Positions 22,587-34,249 of a stretch of 64,000 nt of DNA are shown here, piece after piece; positions within the stretch are counted from its first letter, which is position 1, and each line of letters starts with the position of its first letter. The stretch comes from Gnetum montanum. Taxonomy: Eukaryota > Streptophyta > Gnetopsida > Gnetales > Gnetaceae. A program made the position numbers and the translations under genes. The stretch is from assembly GCA_015680685.1 (NCBI GenBank), contig MNCI01000627.1, positions 354,977 to 418,976 of the forward strand, given 5' to 3'. The notes under the pieces were generated by a model. The model was not told the DNA's origin. It saw nothing but the letters and a program-made list of their open reading frames with translations, and did not search any database.

Positions 22587-25386
22587 ATGGCCCCGAAATG
22601 TGGACAACAGGAAGGTCCTGCTCAAGGTGTAGTCAAATGACCTAGGAGAGGAAGAAGACAAGACCCTGCTACACAACATGTAGAGCAAGAGGAGAATTTT
22701 TTTAGCATTCATCAAGAAGACCCTCATACCATACAGTCCGGGCAAGAAGAAGGAGGAGCTGTTGTAGCGCCTGAACAGGGACAACATCTCACGTTGCCCC
22801 AGGATTGTGTTTAGGCTATCCATGAAAGGTCCACATTCATTGCGATGATTGTGGAATTAAATTTTGAATTTTTCACAGAGTTCGCTCTTGAGGCTATTAG
22901 GGATCACCTCAAAGGGTCTCCCTTATGGCTTGTCCTCTCTAAAAGTGGTGCCTGGTACTTAGGAGAGATGTACCAATTCTATCACAATAGAGAACAAGGC
23001 ACCACCATTAATATTTGTGGTGTGATAGTCAATTTCTCCAGGCAGGCCATTTTGGAAGTATTAAACCTTCTAAATACAAGGCCCAAGGTTACTCAGTTGT
23101 CTATCCGTTCAGACCCTGATGTGCGACAAGTTTGGTTGGAAAGGGCATAGGTAGGGATAAGACATTTGGAGAGTTGACGATGGAAGAGAGGATCTATTTC
23201 AAAATAGGAACGTATCACCTCTTCCCCATGAAGGGCTTAAAAAGAATCTCAACATATGCAACAAGAGGTTGTGTAGTGCTAATGAGAAAGGTTGATGCTA
23301 ACCTGCCTCATCTATACCTTACGGAGATCTTGAGGCAGTTCGAGGAACAAAATACAGGGAAGATGGTGTTGCCCTTCCCTTTCCTTATTAGGAAGCTATG
23401 CTGACATGCTGGTATCAGGGGGTACACTAATGATGTCCTCCAAAAAGACAAAAATGCTTCATATGCTGAATTGTTAAAGCCACCAGCCATAAGGAAAATC
23501 ACTGGTGAGATGCTGGGACCAGAATAAGAAGAAAAAACAACTAACCCAACTGCAACTCAACTTGTAGGACCCAACCAATTTCTAAATATGGGACCCAGCC
23601 AACAACAAAAAGCAGGGCCTAGCACGGGCCAGGATCAACCATCACTAATCAACCACCGCCACTGTAAGATTATAGACTATCAATGAGCCACCTTTGGGCC
23701 ATCGCTGAGACGGTCAGTTGGGGAAGTCATGATGATGAAAATCTCTTCCGCATCATTGAAAATGCCATACAACCCATGGTTTCTTTGGATCGTGTAAGGG
23801 GTGAGGTGTCCATCCATACAGAAGGATGGGAGAGTATTTGGTTACAATAGATCTTAAGAAACGCTGCATCTTTCCAAGTGCAATTAGAAACTAGTGAAGG
23901 GGCCACAATGGTGGTCATGCAACACCAGGATGTAGCAGGAGCCACAAAAGTGGTCGTAGACCACATTAAAGAATCGTTCAATGTACCTATTGTACCATCA
24001 GTAGATCTCACGGGAGCACAAGATGCTTAAATTTTGGCTGGAACCTCAATGACTCCTACGGAACATGAGGATGTGCTTGATCAATTGCTACAAAAAGGAT
24101 AAATAATGACGTCCCTGTTTGACATCCCTCAAGTTGTTATAACAATTCAATCAAACCTCATTTCCATTAAAGGGAAGCTAGTCTTAACAGAAGTGAGGGC
24201 TAAGCATGCTAAAGCAGAGGTGTAGAAATTGCAAGAATAGCTTGTGGCCCTATAAGTAGCACAGTGGGACCCTTTGCAATTTGTTCTCATAGACTAGCTG
24301 GATAGTTTCAAAATTGAGCACCTAACCAAGCTACTAATGGAGAATAAGAAGGTGGGAGAGGAAAAAGAGAAGGCTTTTTGGGATGCCTCTGTAGCACAAG
24401 TGCAAACTCATGCACATATCAAGGTACTCAAGGCCTTACAGGAGGAAAATAAGCAATTTTTTGCTGACAACCTTCAGTTGAATGTTGTGGAGAAGCAAAA
24501 GAATGTTCTTGAAGAACATTTTCATTAGTTATGAGAACAATTTATCTGGGTCAACCAAGACATAAGCTGTTTAGCTAGGGAGAATCAAACCCTCTCAATG
24601 GAGGAGGTACGCACAATCCATCAAAAGACAACTATCAAAATAAGCGCATGGCAAAATGAGGCTAAACGGCATGAAAAGCTAAAGGAGCACTTCCGAGACC
24701 AGGTGGGGATGTACAAATAGATCCTTGAGAAGGAGATCCATATGACCAAGGCCCACATCAATGCTATCAGTGCTCAACACACTGACTGGTGGGCCATATT
24801 GGACACATATGCCTTAGCCCACCAGGCGAAAGTTAAAAACCAAGACCTGCAGATTCAGGATCTAACAGAATACATGGAGTTGGCAAACTTGCGATATGCC
24901 AACCTTGCCATGTTAACAAGAGGATGCTTGAGGACAGAGCTCAAACAACGGGTAGCTACCACTTACAGCAAATATGAAACAGAATTTGCAGAACGCAAGA
25001 AGCTACTACAAAAACTAAAGATTAGAAATTCTAAACTTGAGGTGGTAAAGGCAAGCTACCAAGGACAGAAAGGTGTCACAAAAGATTTGGCTTGACAGCT
25101 TGCAGATTTTCAAGAGTACAGAGATAAAGCCAAAGCCTATGAGGAGAAATGATAGGTATTTGCGGCCTGGTATGTCAAGGCAAATCAAATGTTTTCACAA
25201 ATACCCTGCCCATGGGAGGTGTTGACTTCATTAAACATTGGAACATTAGCATGGACAGCACAAGATCCCCAGATCGAAGAGGAGAAACTCTAGGCCGTAC
25301 TTCAATGCCATCAAGCCTCAAGATCTAGAGCACAAGACAAGGGGAAAGCACTTATGGAGGAGCCATCGCCACCAGGAACTACATGA
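22587..25386 (+). pseudogene. env-position ORF (plant transposon-protein domain plus coiled coil), element A
   Basis: The ATG at 22587 starts a frame of about 930 codons that ends 'PSPPGTT' at the stop 25384-25386. The N-terminal third has 'LWLVLSKSGAWYLGEMYQFY', 'TINICGVIVNFSRQAILEVL', 'ERIYFKIGTYHLFPMK' and 'LPFPFLIRKLC' (22845-23402). This resembles the putative plant transposon protein domain (Transposase_32, from memory) found in Ty3/Gypsy elements. The middle is Pro/Gln-rich. From about 24150 to 25150 it is Glu/Lys/Gln-rich and probably coiled coil. Internal stops (for example in 22638-22650 and near 22815) and a one-base shift near 23140 break it. I see no signal peptide or membrane segment, so the place is that of env but the protein is not envelope-like. 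Confidence 0.7.
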
Positions 25387-25565
25387 GTTCCACCAATTTT
25401 GTAGATGCAGAACATTCTTTGTGTTGTGTCTCAATTTTTTTTGATTCCACACTATGGCATAACCCATTTTCACCATCCAATAATCCCGTACCTATCCATT
25501 GTGTAATCAATAGAGCTTGTTCTCACCATAACTTGAGGACAAGTTTTCACTCAGTTGTGGGGGTA
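25387..25565 (+). other. 3' untranslated end and polypurine tract of element A
   Basis: Non-coding sequence matches 1-264 ('aataatcccgtacctatcc', 'cttgaggacaagttttcac'). It ends with the tract 'ttgtgggggta' (25555-25565) directly before the LTR. Confidence 0.8.
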
Positions 25566-26348
25566 TGATGAGTCGCCATTTAGCCTAGCCATGATATCAC
25601 AGCCTGTCTCCTCATCTATAAATAAGAGGTAGAAAGTTCCGATAGAGAGTTCATTAGCTTTTTAGAGTTAGTTTGATTCTAGTTGTTGTTTTTCCTCTCA
25701 ACCCTTTTCCTCCCAACGTATGCTCGCAGTGTGGTGATTGTAATTATACGACATCCTTTATTCGAGTGTGATGTACTTGGACACGCACATGACTAGCAAT
25801 AAAGATTGAGATTACTTCATCATTGTAGCATTCACTTAGCTTAATTATTTATTTAATTGTTATTTACTTCTTTCTTAGTTAATATCTTCTTACCCTAAAC
25901 TCCTGTTAAACTCAGAAGGAGTACGACTTGATTACAAGCATTTAAGTGTGACTACTTGGTAACCCAGTAGCGTACCTAGGATTTGCACTTGGTAATCCTA
26001 GTGGTAGTCATGCACAAAGTCCAAGATGTGTACGGATGATCAAGGAACAAATGCTCATTGCACTTAGGCTAGCTTAGATTCTCTCTCACCCTTTCTCTCT
26101 TAGCTTAGTTAATATTACCTTCCATTGCCTTTAGAAGTAGCATTAGCATAGAAACACATCATACACCCCACTCTGGACTAAACCATATGTGACAAAGTTA
26201 ACACTAGTCTAGATGGGAAGACAACGAACTGTGACCTAAGGATAACTATCTAGATACCACAACTAGCCCGTCTGCAGAGTTTGACCGTATCGCATGTGAA
26301 ACGCTCGTATTCATATGGTTGAGTGTAGGGGTACCTCGCCACTCATTT
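25566..26348 (+). repeat. A-type 3' LTR of element A
   Basis: It starts TGATGAGTCG and ends ACTCATTT at 26348; the last two bases have mutated from CA. It is 783 bp. Compared with the 5' LTR it has lost 14 bases between two ATATC repeats in the palindrome array, leaving one unit before 'tataaataag' (about 25617). It keeps the 52-bp block missing from the 5' LTR. Confidence 0.9.
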
Positions 26349-26353
26349 GTAGG
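26349..26353. other. target-site duplication GTAGG of element A
   Basis: GTAGG here matches 17737-17741 before the 5' LTR. It fixes both ends of element A, even though the LTR terminus is mutated. Confidence 0.9.
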
Positions 26354-26920
26354 AACCTACGATATTACATCTATGATGTTGTATTTACAGTATTGCACAA
26401 ATAAAAACTATATATAGTGTGGGGGAGTTAGAAAAATTTTTCATTTTTGAATTTCATAAGAAGGAAGTTGTTGCCAATTTTGCTTTGTAGTCAAGAGCTT
26501 TGACACTTCAACTTATAATACTCATAACTTGCTCATTATTGCCTCAATTTGTGTGATTTTTGAATCTATGTGATCTTGGAGTGATCACCTTAGTTGTGGG
26601 AGGGGTGTTAGTAAGGAAAATTTGGGTCAATTTTTTGAAATGGCTAACAACCAAAAGATATCATAGGGGTAAGTCTAAGGAAACATATTAAGAATTTTTA
26701 AAGTAAATCACTGATGTTAAGGCCAAAAAAACTTTAAGAAGACTTCTAATTGATCATACCAATCATTTAAAGTTTTAATGGGGTTGTTATTGAAAAATTT
26801 TCTAACTCTACAATCATAATGAACTAAGAACTTGATATAACTAAGGGTATGAGTAAGGTATCAGATTGTTGCTCATTTATGAGAATACTCTAGTAATTCC
26901 AAACCCTTGATTGATTGTAG
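26354..26920 (+). other. spacer of element H, right part, with internal TATA-like box
   Basis: This continues 17741. Reading across the insertion gives a B-type palindrome array (gatatcgtagg / aacctacgatatt / atgatgttg), then TATATATA at 26409-26416, then 'gtgggggag' and the leader before the 3' ORF. The segment around 'cataacttgctcatt' (26523-26540) matches the same place in A (22200) and F (43380). Confidence 0.65.
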
Positions 26921-29036
26921 ATGACTCCAAAAAGAGGAGCACAAGGAGAACTTCCATGGCTAGCAAGCAAAAGACCATGAGGACATGGAAGAGGACAAGT
27001 AAATAAGTAAAATTAGCAAGAAAAACAAGGAGAGTAGGAAGCAAAATCCTTCAACATTCATCAACAAACTCTTGCCATAGAGCAATCTGCTCAAGCATAA
27101 GTGGATGTTCACCAGTGCCCATCTAGGAACAACAACTCACATTGTCACCTAAATGCCTTTAGGCTATGCAGGAAAAATCCATCATGTCAACAATCATTAT
27201 GGAACTCAATTTTGGTCTATTCTTGGAATTTTCTCTAGAAGTTATTAAGGCCCAACTCTAGTCATCTCCTTTGTGGCCTACTTTAACAAACAATGGAGAA
27301 TGGTATCTAGGAGAAATACTCTAGTTTTGGCAAAATCGAGAAGTTGATGTGATAGTCAAAATCGAAGGAATATTAGTATCTTACTCAGTTAAGGTAACTG
27401 TAGAGGTATTGAATGTGCCTAATAAAGGAGCAAAGGTGGGGCAAATATCAACCAGATCTAACATAGATGCTAGGAAGCTATGGTTGTAGTGGGCATATGA
27501 CAAAGAAGATAAAGAATATAGTAAATTGACTGCAAAAGAAAAGATCTATTTCAAAATTGGCACTTATAATCTATTTCCTACCAAGAGATTGAATTGGATC
27601 TCTACATATGTGACCAAAGGGAGTGCAATATTAATTGGAAAATTCAATCCAAACATTGCTCACCTCTACTTCATAGAAATCAAAAGGTGGTTTGAGGAGA
27701 AGAAGGTAGGGAAGTTAACACTTCCATTCCCTTACCTTATTCAAAAGTTATGTAAACAAGTGGGTATCATAACGTATACAAATGAGGCATTAACGAAGGC
27801 ACATAATGCTTCCTATACCAAAATGCTCAAGCCAATGCCTTTCAAAAAGGACTAATTAGAAGAACAACCAGGCATTGAGGAGACTACCCAACCCACAAGA
27901 CAAAAGAAACAACAACCACAAATTCCACCACCACCATTGCAAGATTATAGATCTTTAATGAGTCATTTGTAGCAAATTGCAAAAACTATCAGTTGGGGAA
28001 GCAAAGAAGAGGCTAATCTATTCAAAGTTATTGATGATGCAGTTAGACCAACCATTTCAACCAATTTTGCTAGTGGACTAATATTGTTGTAGTTAGGAGG
28101 AGAGTCCTAGGGGTTACAACAAATTTTTAGGAATGTCCCATCATTCCAAGGGGTGCTTGAATCTAGAGAAGGAGCTAGAGTTGTGGTCATGCAGCATCAT
28201 GATGTAACGGAAGTTGTAGAAGTGCTCACAAATCACATCAAAGAATCATTTAATGTACCTATTGTGCCACCAACTAATATTTTTGGAACCAAAGATGCTC
28301 AAATGCTAGTTGGTACCTCTATGACTCCTACAGAACATGAAGATGTGTTAGATAGACTATTGCAGACAGGATAAGTTATGACAAATCTCTTTGATATTTC
28401 TAGTGATGTCATTGTAAGACAGTTTGAATTAATCACCACCAAAGGAAAATTAATCATGGCCAAAAATAGGGTAGAACATGCTGAGAATGAGCTTCACAAA
28501 TTACAAGAAGAGCTTGTAGACCTAAGAATAGAAAGGAGAGATCCAACTTAGTTAATAGCACTAGATCAAATAGCACAATTCAGAACTATAGATGAGAAAG
28601 AAAAGGTAGTATGGAATGCTTCAATATTCAAAGCCTAATCATACGCCCATGCCAAAGCACTTATTACCTTACAGGAAAAAAATAAACAACTCGATGCAAA
28701 CAACATGAAGTTGACCATAATATAAAAATAGAAAAACACTAAAGTATCCACTAGTTGAGAGAGTAACTGATGAGGGTCAACCAAGATATGAGCCACATTG
28801 CAAAAGAAAACAGAACCCTCTCCATGGAGGAGGTACATGCCATTAGACAAAAATTAGCCATCGAAATCAATGTGTGGAAAATGAGGCTAAAAAACATGAA
28901 AGGCTTAAAGAATACTTCTAAGACTAAGTGGACATGTACAAATAAATAAATGAGAAAGAGATCCAGATGGTAAAGGCTGAAATCAATTTTATTATAGCAT
29001 AAAATCCTCATTAGCAATCCATCTTGGATAACATGA
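26921..29036 (+). pseudogene. env-position ORF of element H, 3' end missing
   Basis: The ATG at 26921 (MTPKRG...) corresponds to the start of the same ORF in A (MAPKCG...). Conserved blocks include 'KEKIYFKIGTYNLFPTK', 'LTLPFPYLIQKLCKQVGI' (27526-27770), 'VVMQHHDVTEVVEVLTNHI' (28188-28245) and a coiled-coil-like Glu/Lys-rich end. Frameshifts and stops occur throughout, for example a TAG in 'LWL*WAY' at about 27487. It is truncated at 29036 by a reversed C-type LTR. The two copies share much protein sequence but little DNA identity, so the domain was probably under selection while the families were active. Confidence 0.7.
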
Positions 29037-29959
29037 TGATGAGCGATGAGGTACCCCTATGTCCAACCATATGAATCACAAGTGTTCACGTGTGACTTTG
29101 TCAAATTCCATGGACTTTGTCATTTCTAGTGCACTAGTACTTTAGGAAGTGAATCTAGCCTTAAGGTTAATCGTTGTCCTCCTAATTACACTTGTGATGT
29201 ACATTGGTATGGTTAAGTGTAATTGAGGCATTCAATTTTTATCATTTTGTATTTTATATTTTAGTGCTCGAAATGTAGATAAAAGGAGTGTAATTAATTA
29301 ATCTAAAGTACTAATTAGCTAGTCATTTAACTATTCCTAACATAATTATCCATTCCCACTTCCCATACATGTCCTAAACCCACATATCCACTATTGGGCA
29401 ACCAAACACTACACTATTGGGTGTACCAAGCAATAACGTTGCTAGGATTACCAAGCAAATATGTGTTATGCTCGAAGCGGTCATACTTATCTATTTAATT
29501 TATCTAGCTTAATAACCTCATTAACTCAATTATTGGAAAATATTTGATAACTAATTGAAAGCATTTAATAAATAATTGAAAACATTAAATTCATAAATAT
29601 AATAGCTAATCTATCCAAAGTGTTGCAAGGTTTATTAGAAAGCTCACCTTTATTGCCGTGCACATTGTTGTGCTCAGGTATAACAATGCTTGAATAAAGA
29701 TCCGTACACTCAATGACTCCTTCTGCGGGCACTCAAGGAAAAAAGTCTAACTTTTGAATGGAAAAAATGCAAGAGCTCACTACTACTAAAATCTGGACTT
29801 CCCATAAATGCAATTGGTAGGCACGTATTTATAGGTGATGGATAGACACTACATTAACAAGGCCTTGTCAATGCATGACAAGATGTGTTGACGAGGCCTC
29901 GTTGACATGGTCGGCTGTGTCAACAAGGCCTTGTTGACGTAGCCAACCACAACTCATCA
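29037..29959 (-). repeat. C-type LTR (3' LTR of a reversed element)
   Basis: On the minus strand it runs from TGATGAGTT (29959) to CGCTCATCA (29037), 923 bp, with a polypurine tract just outside (29960-29970, 'tcatgggggta' on the minus strand). The C-type array includes a perfect 20-bp palindrome at 29919-29938 (GTCAACAAGG and its complement) and others back to about 29850. A TATA-like 'ctataaata' lies at about 29824-29832. Confidence 0.88.
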
Positions 29960-30330
29960 TACCCCCATGACGAAATGAAAACTTGTCCTCAAGTTCTCTT
30001 ACAAAATTGAGAAGGTATGGGATTATTGATTGACTTTTCTTTCAATAAAACAAATTTGATTGACTTGACAAAAAATGGAGTGCTCAAGTGTACAGATCAA
30101 CACATTACAAAAATGGTGGTGTTTAGGACACAAAATTGAACACCATGATACAACTTTTCAAAAATTGGCCAGCACGTTCCTTGATGATGTGATACTTGTT
30201 GGAGAAGATCAAATGGTCCTAGGTGGTGGTGGTTCCTAAGGCTACAAGGGATCTTTACCAGCTTCATGCACTAGCAGTGGTTGAGGCGGCATCGGTTGTC
30301 TTGCTGTTGCTGCAACTAGAACATAGAAAA
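29960..30330 (-). pseudogene. tail of the env-position ORF, reversed
   Basis: After the polypurine tract the minus strand carries a 3' untranslated segment. Near 30290-30200 it shows the ORF ending: a 'GKDPL' segment and 'EPPPPRTI' before a stop, matching 'GKALMEEPSPPGTT' of element A. Only the last part is present. At about 30330-30400 the sequence switches to a plus-strand gag, so the junction joins two elements facing each other. Confidence 0.6.
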
Positions 30331-30412
30331 TCATTCACATCGTTGGAATGAACCCTTAGGGTTGGTTGAGAAAATAGTAAACAAGAATACATTGCACACT
30401 GAACAGACAAGT

Positions 30413-32760
30413 ATGTCTCCTTCTTCGTATGAAAGTGCCTCATAGCCTAGGTCTGAAATAGGAAACAATCGATGACATAATACACATGATGTTGATCCGC
30501 CAGTCCCTCAACAAGTTCAAGTGGTATATATTCATCCCGATGAGTATATACTAGACTTTACCTTTATCCTCCATCAAGACAAACAACTATGTTGGCAAGA
30601 CATAGAAGGTAACATAGTGATACCTCCTAATTATTTAGTCCCAAGCATGCTTCTTCGTGCTCTCACACGAATTGGCATGCTGCACTTACATGTAGAATAC
30701 ATCGTGCAAGACCATGACTCAAGAGAATACCATCCCACAGAGGCACAATGTCAAAGGGAATTGCAACAAGAAAGACATCATAAGTTTTTGAAAGGTAAGT
30801 GGTCCCAGGATTTCCCACATATCTTAAGTAAAAATGAGGGTGGTGAACCTACCTTAGGTAGTCACCCACACAACGATGTTCCTCCCCTTGACTTTGGCCA
30901 AGGGGTTGTGTATCCAGACCTTCATTCCACTATTCATAACCTAGGTTTTGATACCCATGGGCACAAAGGATCTAAATAAGGGACAAGGACACATGATAAA
31001 GGTGGATATTCTAATCACAATCAAATACATTGGCAAGACATAGAAGGTAACATAGTGATACCTCTCAATCGTTTAGTCCCGAGCATGCTTCTTCATGCTC
31101 TCACACGAATTGGCATGTTGCACTTACACGTAGAATACATCGTGCAAGACCATGACTTAAGAGAATAACATCCCACAGAGGCACAATGTCAAAGGGACTT
31201 GCAATAAGAAAGACATCATACGTCTTTGAAGGGTAAGTGGTCCCAAGATGCCCCACATGTCTTAAGCAAAAATGAGGGTGGTGAACCTATCTCAGGCAGT
31301 CGTCCATACAACGATGTTCCTCCCCTTGACTTTGGCCAAGGGGTTGTGTATCAGGACCTTCATTCCACTATTCATAACCCAGGTTCTGATACCCATAGGC
31401 AAAAAGGATCTGAATAAGGGACATGGACACATGATAAAGATGGATATTTTGATCGCAATCAAGGCCATGATCGCCGAAGAGAAGGTAGTAGACACCATCA
31501 TGATGATGGTTCTCCTTCTTCTTCATCTTCATCATCTCCTTCACCATCTCCTTCAGTATCTGGATGTAGTCATAAGGAAAAAAACCATGGGGATAAAGGT
31601 AGGCAAAGTGGAATTCATAAATGAAATAGCCAGGAAAGGGGACGAGGGCACTCTAGAGAGTCATGACATAGAAGAAGGGAGAGTAGGGAACAACATAGGC
31701 ATCATAGATGCCATGGACGAGACAATCACGATGAACCCCTACTCACTACTTGAAGTATGTTGGACATAACTGAGGCTGTTAGAATTCCAACAAGGCACTA
31801 GAAAGATAGTAGGATCAAGAGATTAGATATGAAAAATATCCCACGATTTGAAGGGGGATACAACACTGATCCTTAGAATCACTTACAAGCATTCCATGAT
31901 ACGTGTGCCTTACAAAATATAGGGAACGAATGGCAAAAACTTAAGTTGTTTCCATAGACATTAGTTAAAGAAGTAGAAAGCTAGTACTAGTCTTTAGAAC
32001 TAGAATCCATTCATAGGTGGAGTACTATGTTGGAACTATTTAATGACAAGTACCAAACATACTCCTGAGTGTCTAACTTACGAAAGCAAATCCAAGGCTG
32101 GAAACAAGGAGGACATGAACCTTTGGATGCTACCATGGGCCGATATTATGCACTGTTACACCATTGTCCTAGCTATGGTTATTTGCAAAGGGATCAACTA
32201 CACCATCTCGTGAATGGGCTTAGGCATAAAACGAGAAAAACCCTTGGGACTTATGCGCAAGGAAGACTATCTGAGCTTAGGTTCCATCACATTCAAAGAC
32301 TATTGGAGCAAGTTGCTAAGGAAGAAGGTGAGCTATAGAAGAGAGAATTATAGAAGAGTATAATCGAGATCCTTCCCTCTAGAAGAGGGGAGTAAGATTT
32401 TGTGAGGATGAAGAAGAGTCACCACTCGAAGAGATGGTGAATAGGAAAACTTTGCCTATCCAAAAGTTGACATCAAAAGTATTGACAAAGGTAGACCAAA
32501 TGTGGAATTCCCTAGAAAATAGATTTCAATCTATTCTTAAAATAGTAGAGGAGTCTAGAGAGCAAGGTAGTGATCGTGAAAAAAGAAAAAAGAGAGAAGC
32601 TGAACATGCACGTAGCAAGGGTAAGGGCAAAGTTTCCATCATTGAAGAGGTTGTGGAGTCAGAAAAAAATAATCATAGTGGATGTAAAATATGTTAATAT
32701 GACCATCCTAAGGGATGTTGCCCTATAATCTCACATCTGCAAGAGTTTGGGGTGTATGCA
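30413..32760 (+). pseudogene. gag of element E
   Basis: The frame from ATG 30413 encodes 'VVYIHPDEYILDFTFILHQ', then a region that is tandemly duplicated (30593-31468), a Ser/His/Asp-rich linker (about 31480-31740), and the capsid core. The core reads 'NIPRFEGGYNTDP', 'HLQAFHDTCALQNIGNEW', 'RWSTMLELFNDKYQTYS', 'HEPLDATMGRYYALL' and 'NGLRHKTRKTLGTYAQG' (31830-32300). A Lys/Glu-rich stretch leads to a Cys/His cluster 'CKIC.YDHPKGCC' (about 32688) that resembles a CCHC knuckle. Stops are present in several places, including in both duplicated copies. No 5' LTR or primer site precedes it. Confidence 0.8.
30593..31468 (+). repeat. 438-bp tandem duplication within gag
   Basis: Units 30593-31030 and 31031-31468 are head to tail and roughly 90 percent or more alike by eye, both starting 'tggcaagacatagaaggtaa'. 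The period, 438, is divisible by three, so the reading frame is kept across the join. Each copy carries the stop after the 'HKGSK'/'QKGSE' segment, so the break in gag may predate the duplication. Confidence 0.9.
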
Positions 32761-33349
32761 CTCAACCCACAATTGAAAAAATGGCAAGCACCCTGAAGGT
32801 TACCTTACCCCCAAGGTAACCTAAGATAGTTCCACCAACCCTTAACGTATTACTTAAGTGGAATTCCACCATAACCGATTGAGCAATATCAGTAGTGGTA
32901 GCACCCACAATCATGGGGAATGCCACCACCAAGGCAACAGTATTCTTACCGGTAACTTGACTTGTATGGATATTATGTGCAGTAGCCAATCTCCCCACGT
33001 GACTCTACTGGTCACATCACTCCTCAACTTACTACCAAGCTTGTGAGTATTATGGGAATCCCTCTTCTAGGGGCGATATTTCGCAAGCATATCATCCTTC
33101 TCATTCAATCACATCTTTTTCACTAATATCTTCACTACCACCTGCTCCAGCTATGCAAGGTGAAATCCCTACCCAGCTGCAACAACGTAATGCCATAAGG
33201 GTTGTTAGCTCTCAACCTACTATTGGTTCCAACAACCACATGAAGAAAAGACCTTTCTTTAGAACCAATAGTGCAACCAAGCCCTTGCAATCACAAGCGG
33301 CTGATTCCTTAGATGTCTCAGTATCAATCAAAACTTCATAGCCTCCTTC

Positions 33350-33961
33350 AACTCAACCACCGCACTCAACGCATATGGTCATGCTAACACATGTCGTCAC
33401 CGATTGGAAGAAAGCTGGCCACCTTCCTAGGAAATTCTCTAATCTTGGGAGTCCTCTGATGTACATACAAATTACTGAAAATGTGTCATTCAAGGCTTTT
33501 TTGGATTTAAGTTCCAATGTCAACTTGATTTCTCAAAAAATGTATAAGCCCAAAACCTACCTCCATTGAAAAAGAGCAACATCCATCTAGATTTGGCTTA
33601 CCAGTCCATCACTGTCCCATTGGGACTGGTGGAAGACATTGTTACCACTATTTGTGGGTGGTCATACCCAGTTGACTTCCTAGTGATTCAGGTAAACAAT
33701 GGTAAGGGGAACTTCCCAATCATAATGGGAAGAGCATGGCTATGCACCATCGATGCATGCCTAGGAATCCATGATCTTTCCCTAGAAATATCAAAGGAAA
33801 ATACATTCAGAAAGATCAAGAAGAAGAAAGTTCTGTGCATTACATACAGTGACACTTGCATGCAAAAGTCATGGTTTGTGCAAATTTTAGCATTTTTTGC
33901 ATGCAATCACTGTGCACAAGTGATTAACATAAAAAGATGCATGTATGCAGTAGACACATGA
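33350..33961 (+). pseudogene. aspartic protease domain of element E
   Basis: 'LTHVVTDWKKAGHLP' (33381) leads to the active-site segment 'FKAFLDLSSNVNLIS' (33490-33535), where the usual D-x-G is now DLS. A frame shift near 33560 continues to 'YQSITVPLGLVEDIVT', 'VDFLVIQV' and 'FPIIMGRAWLCTIDA', the second half of retropepsin-like proteases in this group. In life it would cleave the Gag-Pol precursor. The Gly-to-Ser change and the frameshift make activity unlikely. Confidence 0.8.
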
Positions 33962-34249
33962 TAGGAAGACACCCAGTGGCTGATAGTTGATCAAGAAAGT
34001 AGTTCACTCATATGCATAGAACCAATTGAGGGTTTAACTTGTGCTTGCATCGATAGCATAGATGCATTAGAGCAAGCCCATCACCAACTTCCAAGTCTTA
34101 ACCTTGAAAATGTTAACTAGGAAAAGTTGGAAATCCCTAAGAAATTTAAGCAGGAGCCCCTTAAGCTGAAACCATTGCCCACCAGTATGGAATACACGTT
34201 TCTTAAAAATGGAAAACTAGTAATTATCAGCACTAAGCTTGCTCCTCAA

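Larger units (their letters stand above)
17742..26348 (+). mobile_element. complete non-autonomous Athila-like element 'A'
   Basis: Two A-type LTRs (17742-18495 and 25566-26348) bound this 8.6-kb insertion. The 5-bp repeat GTAGG is present on both sides (17737-17741 and 26349-26353). The order is LTR, tRNA-Asp primer site, gag, spacer, internal palindrome/TATA module, env-position ORF, polypurine tract, LTR. I find no protease, RT, RNase H or integrase, so transposition would have needed a helper. The two LTRs are clearly the same sequence with scattered substitutions and two indels, which suggests an insertion of moderate age. Confidence 0.9.

Noticed and set aside
22587-25386. True retroviral envelope gene
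   Set aside because: Position fits, but there is no signal peptide, no membrane segment and no glycosylation-rich ectodomain; the sequence is coiled coil with a transposon-protein-like domain.
29850-29945. CRISPR-like repeat array
   Set aside because: The repeats are short palindromes of uneven spacing inside an LTR promoter, and the DNA is from a plant nucleus.
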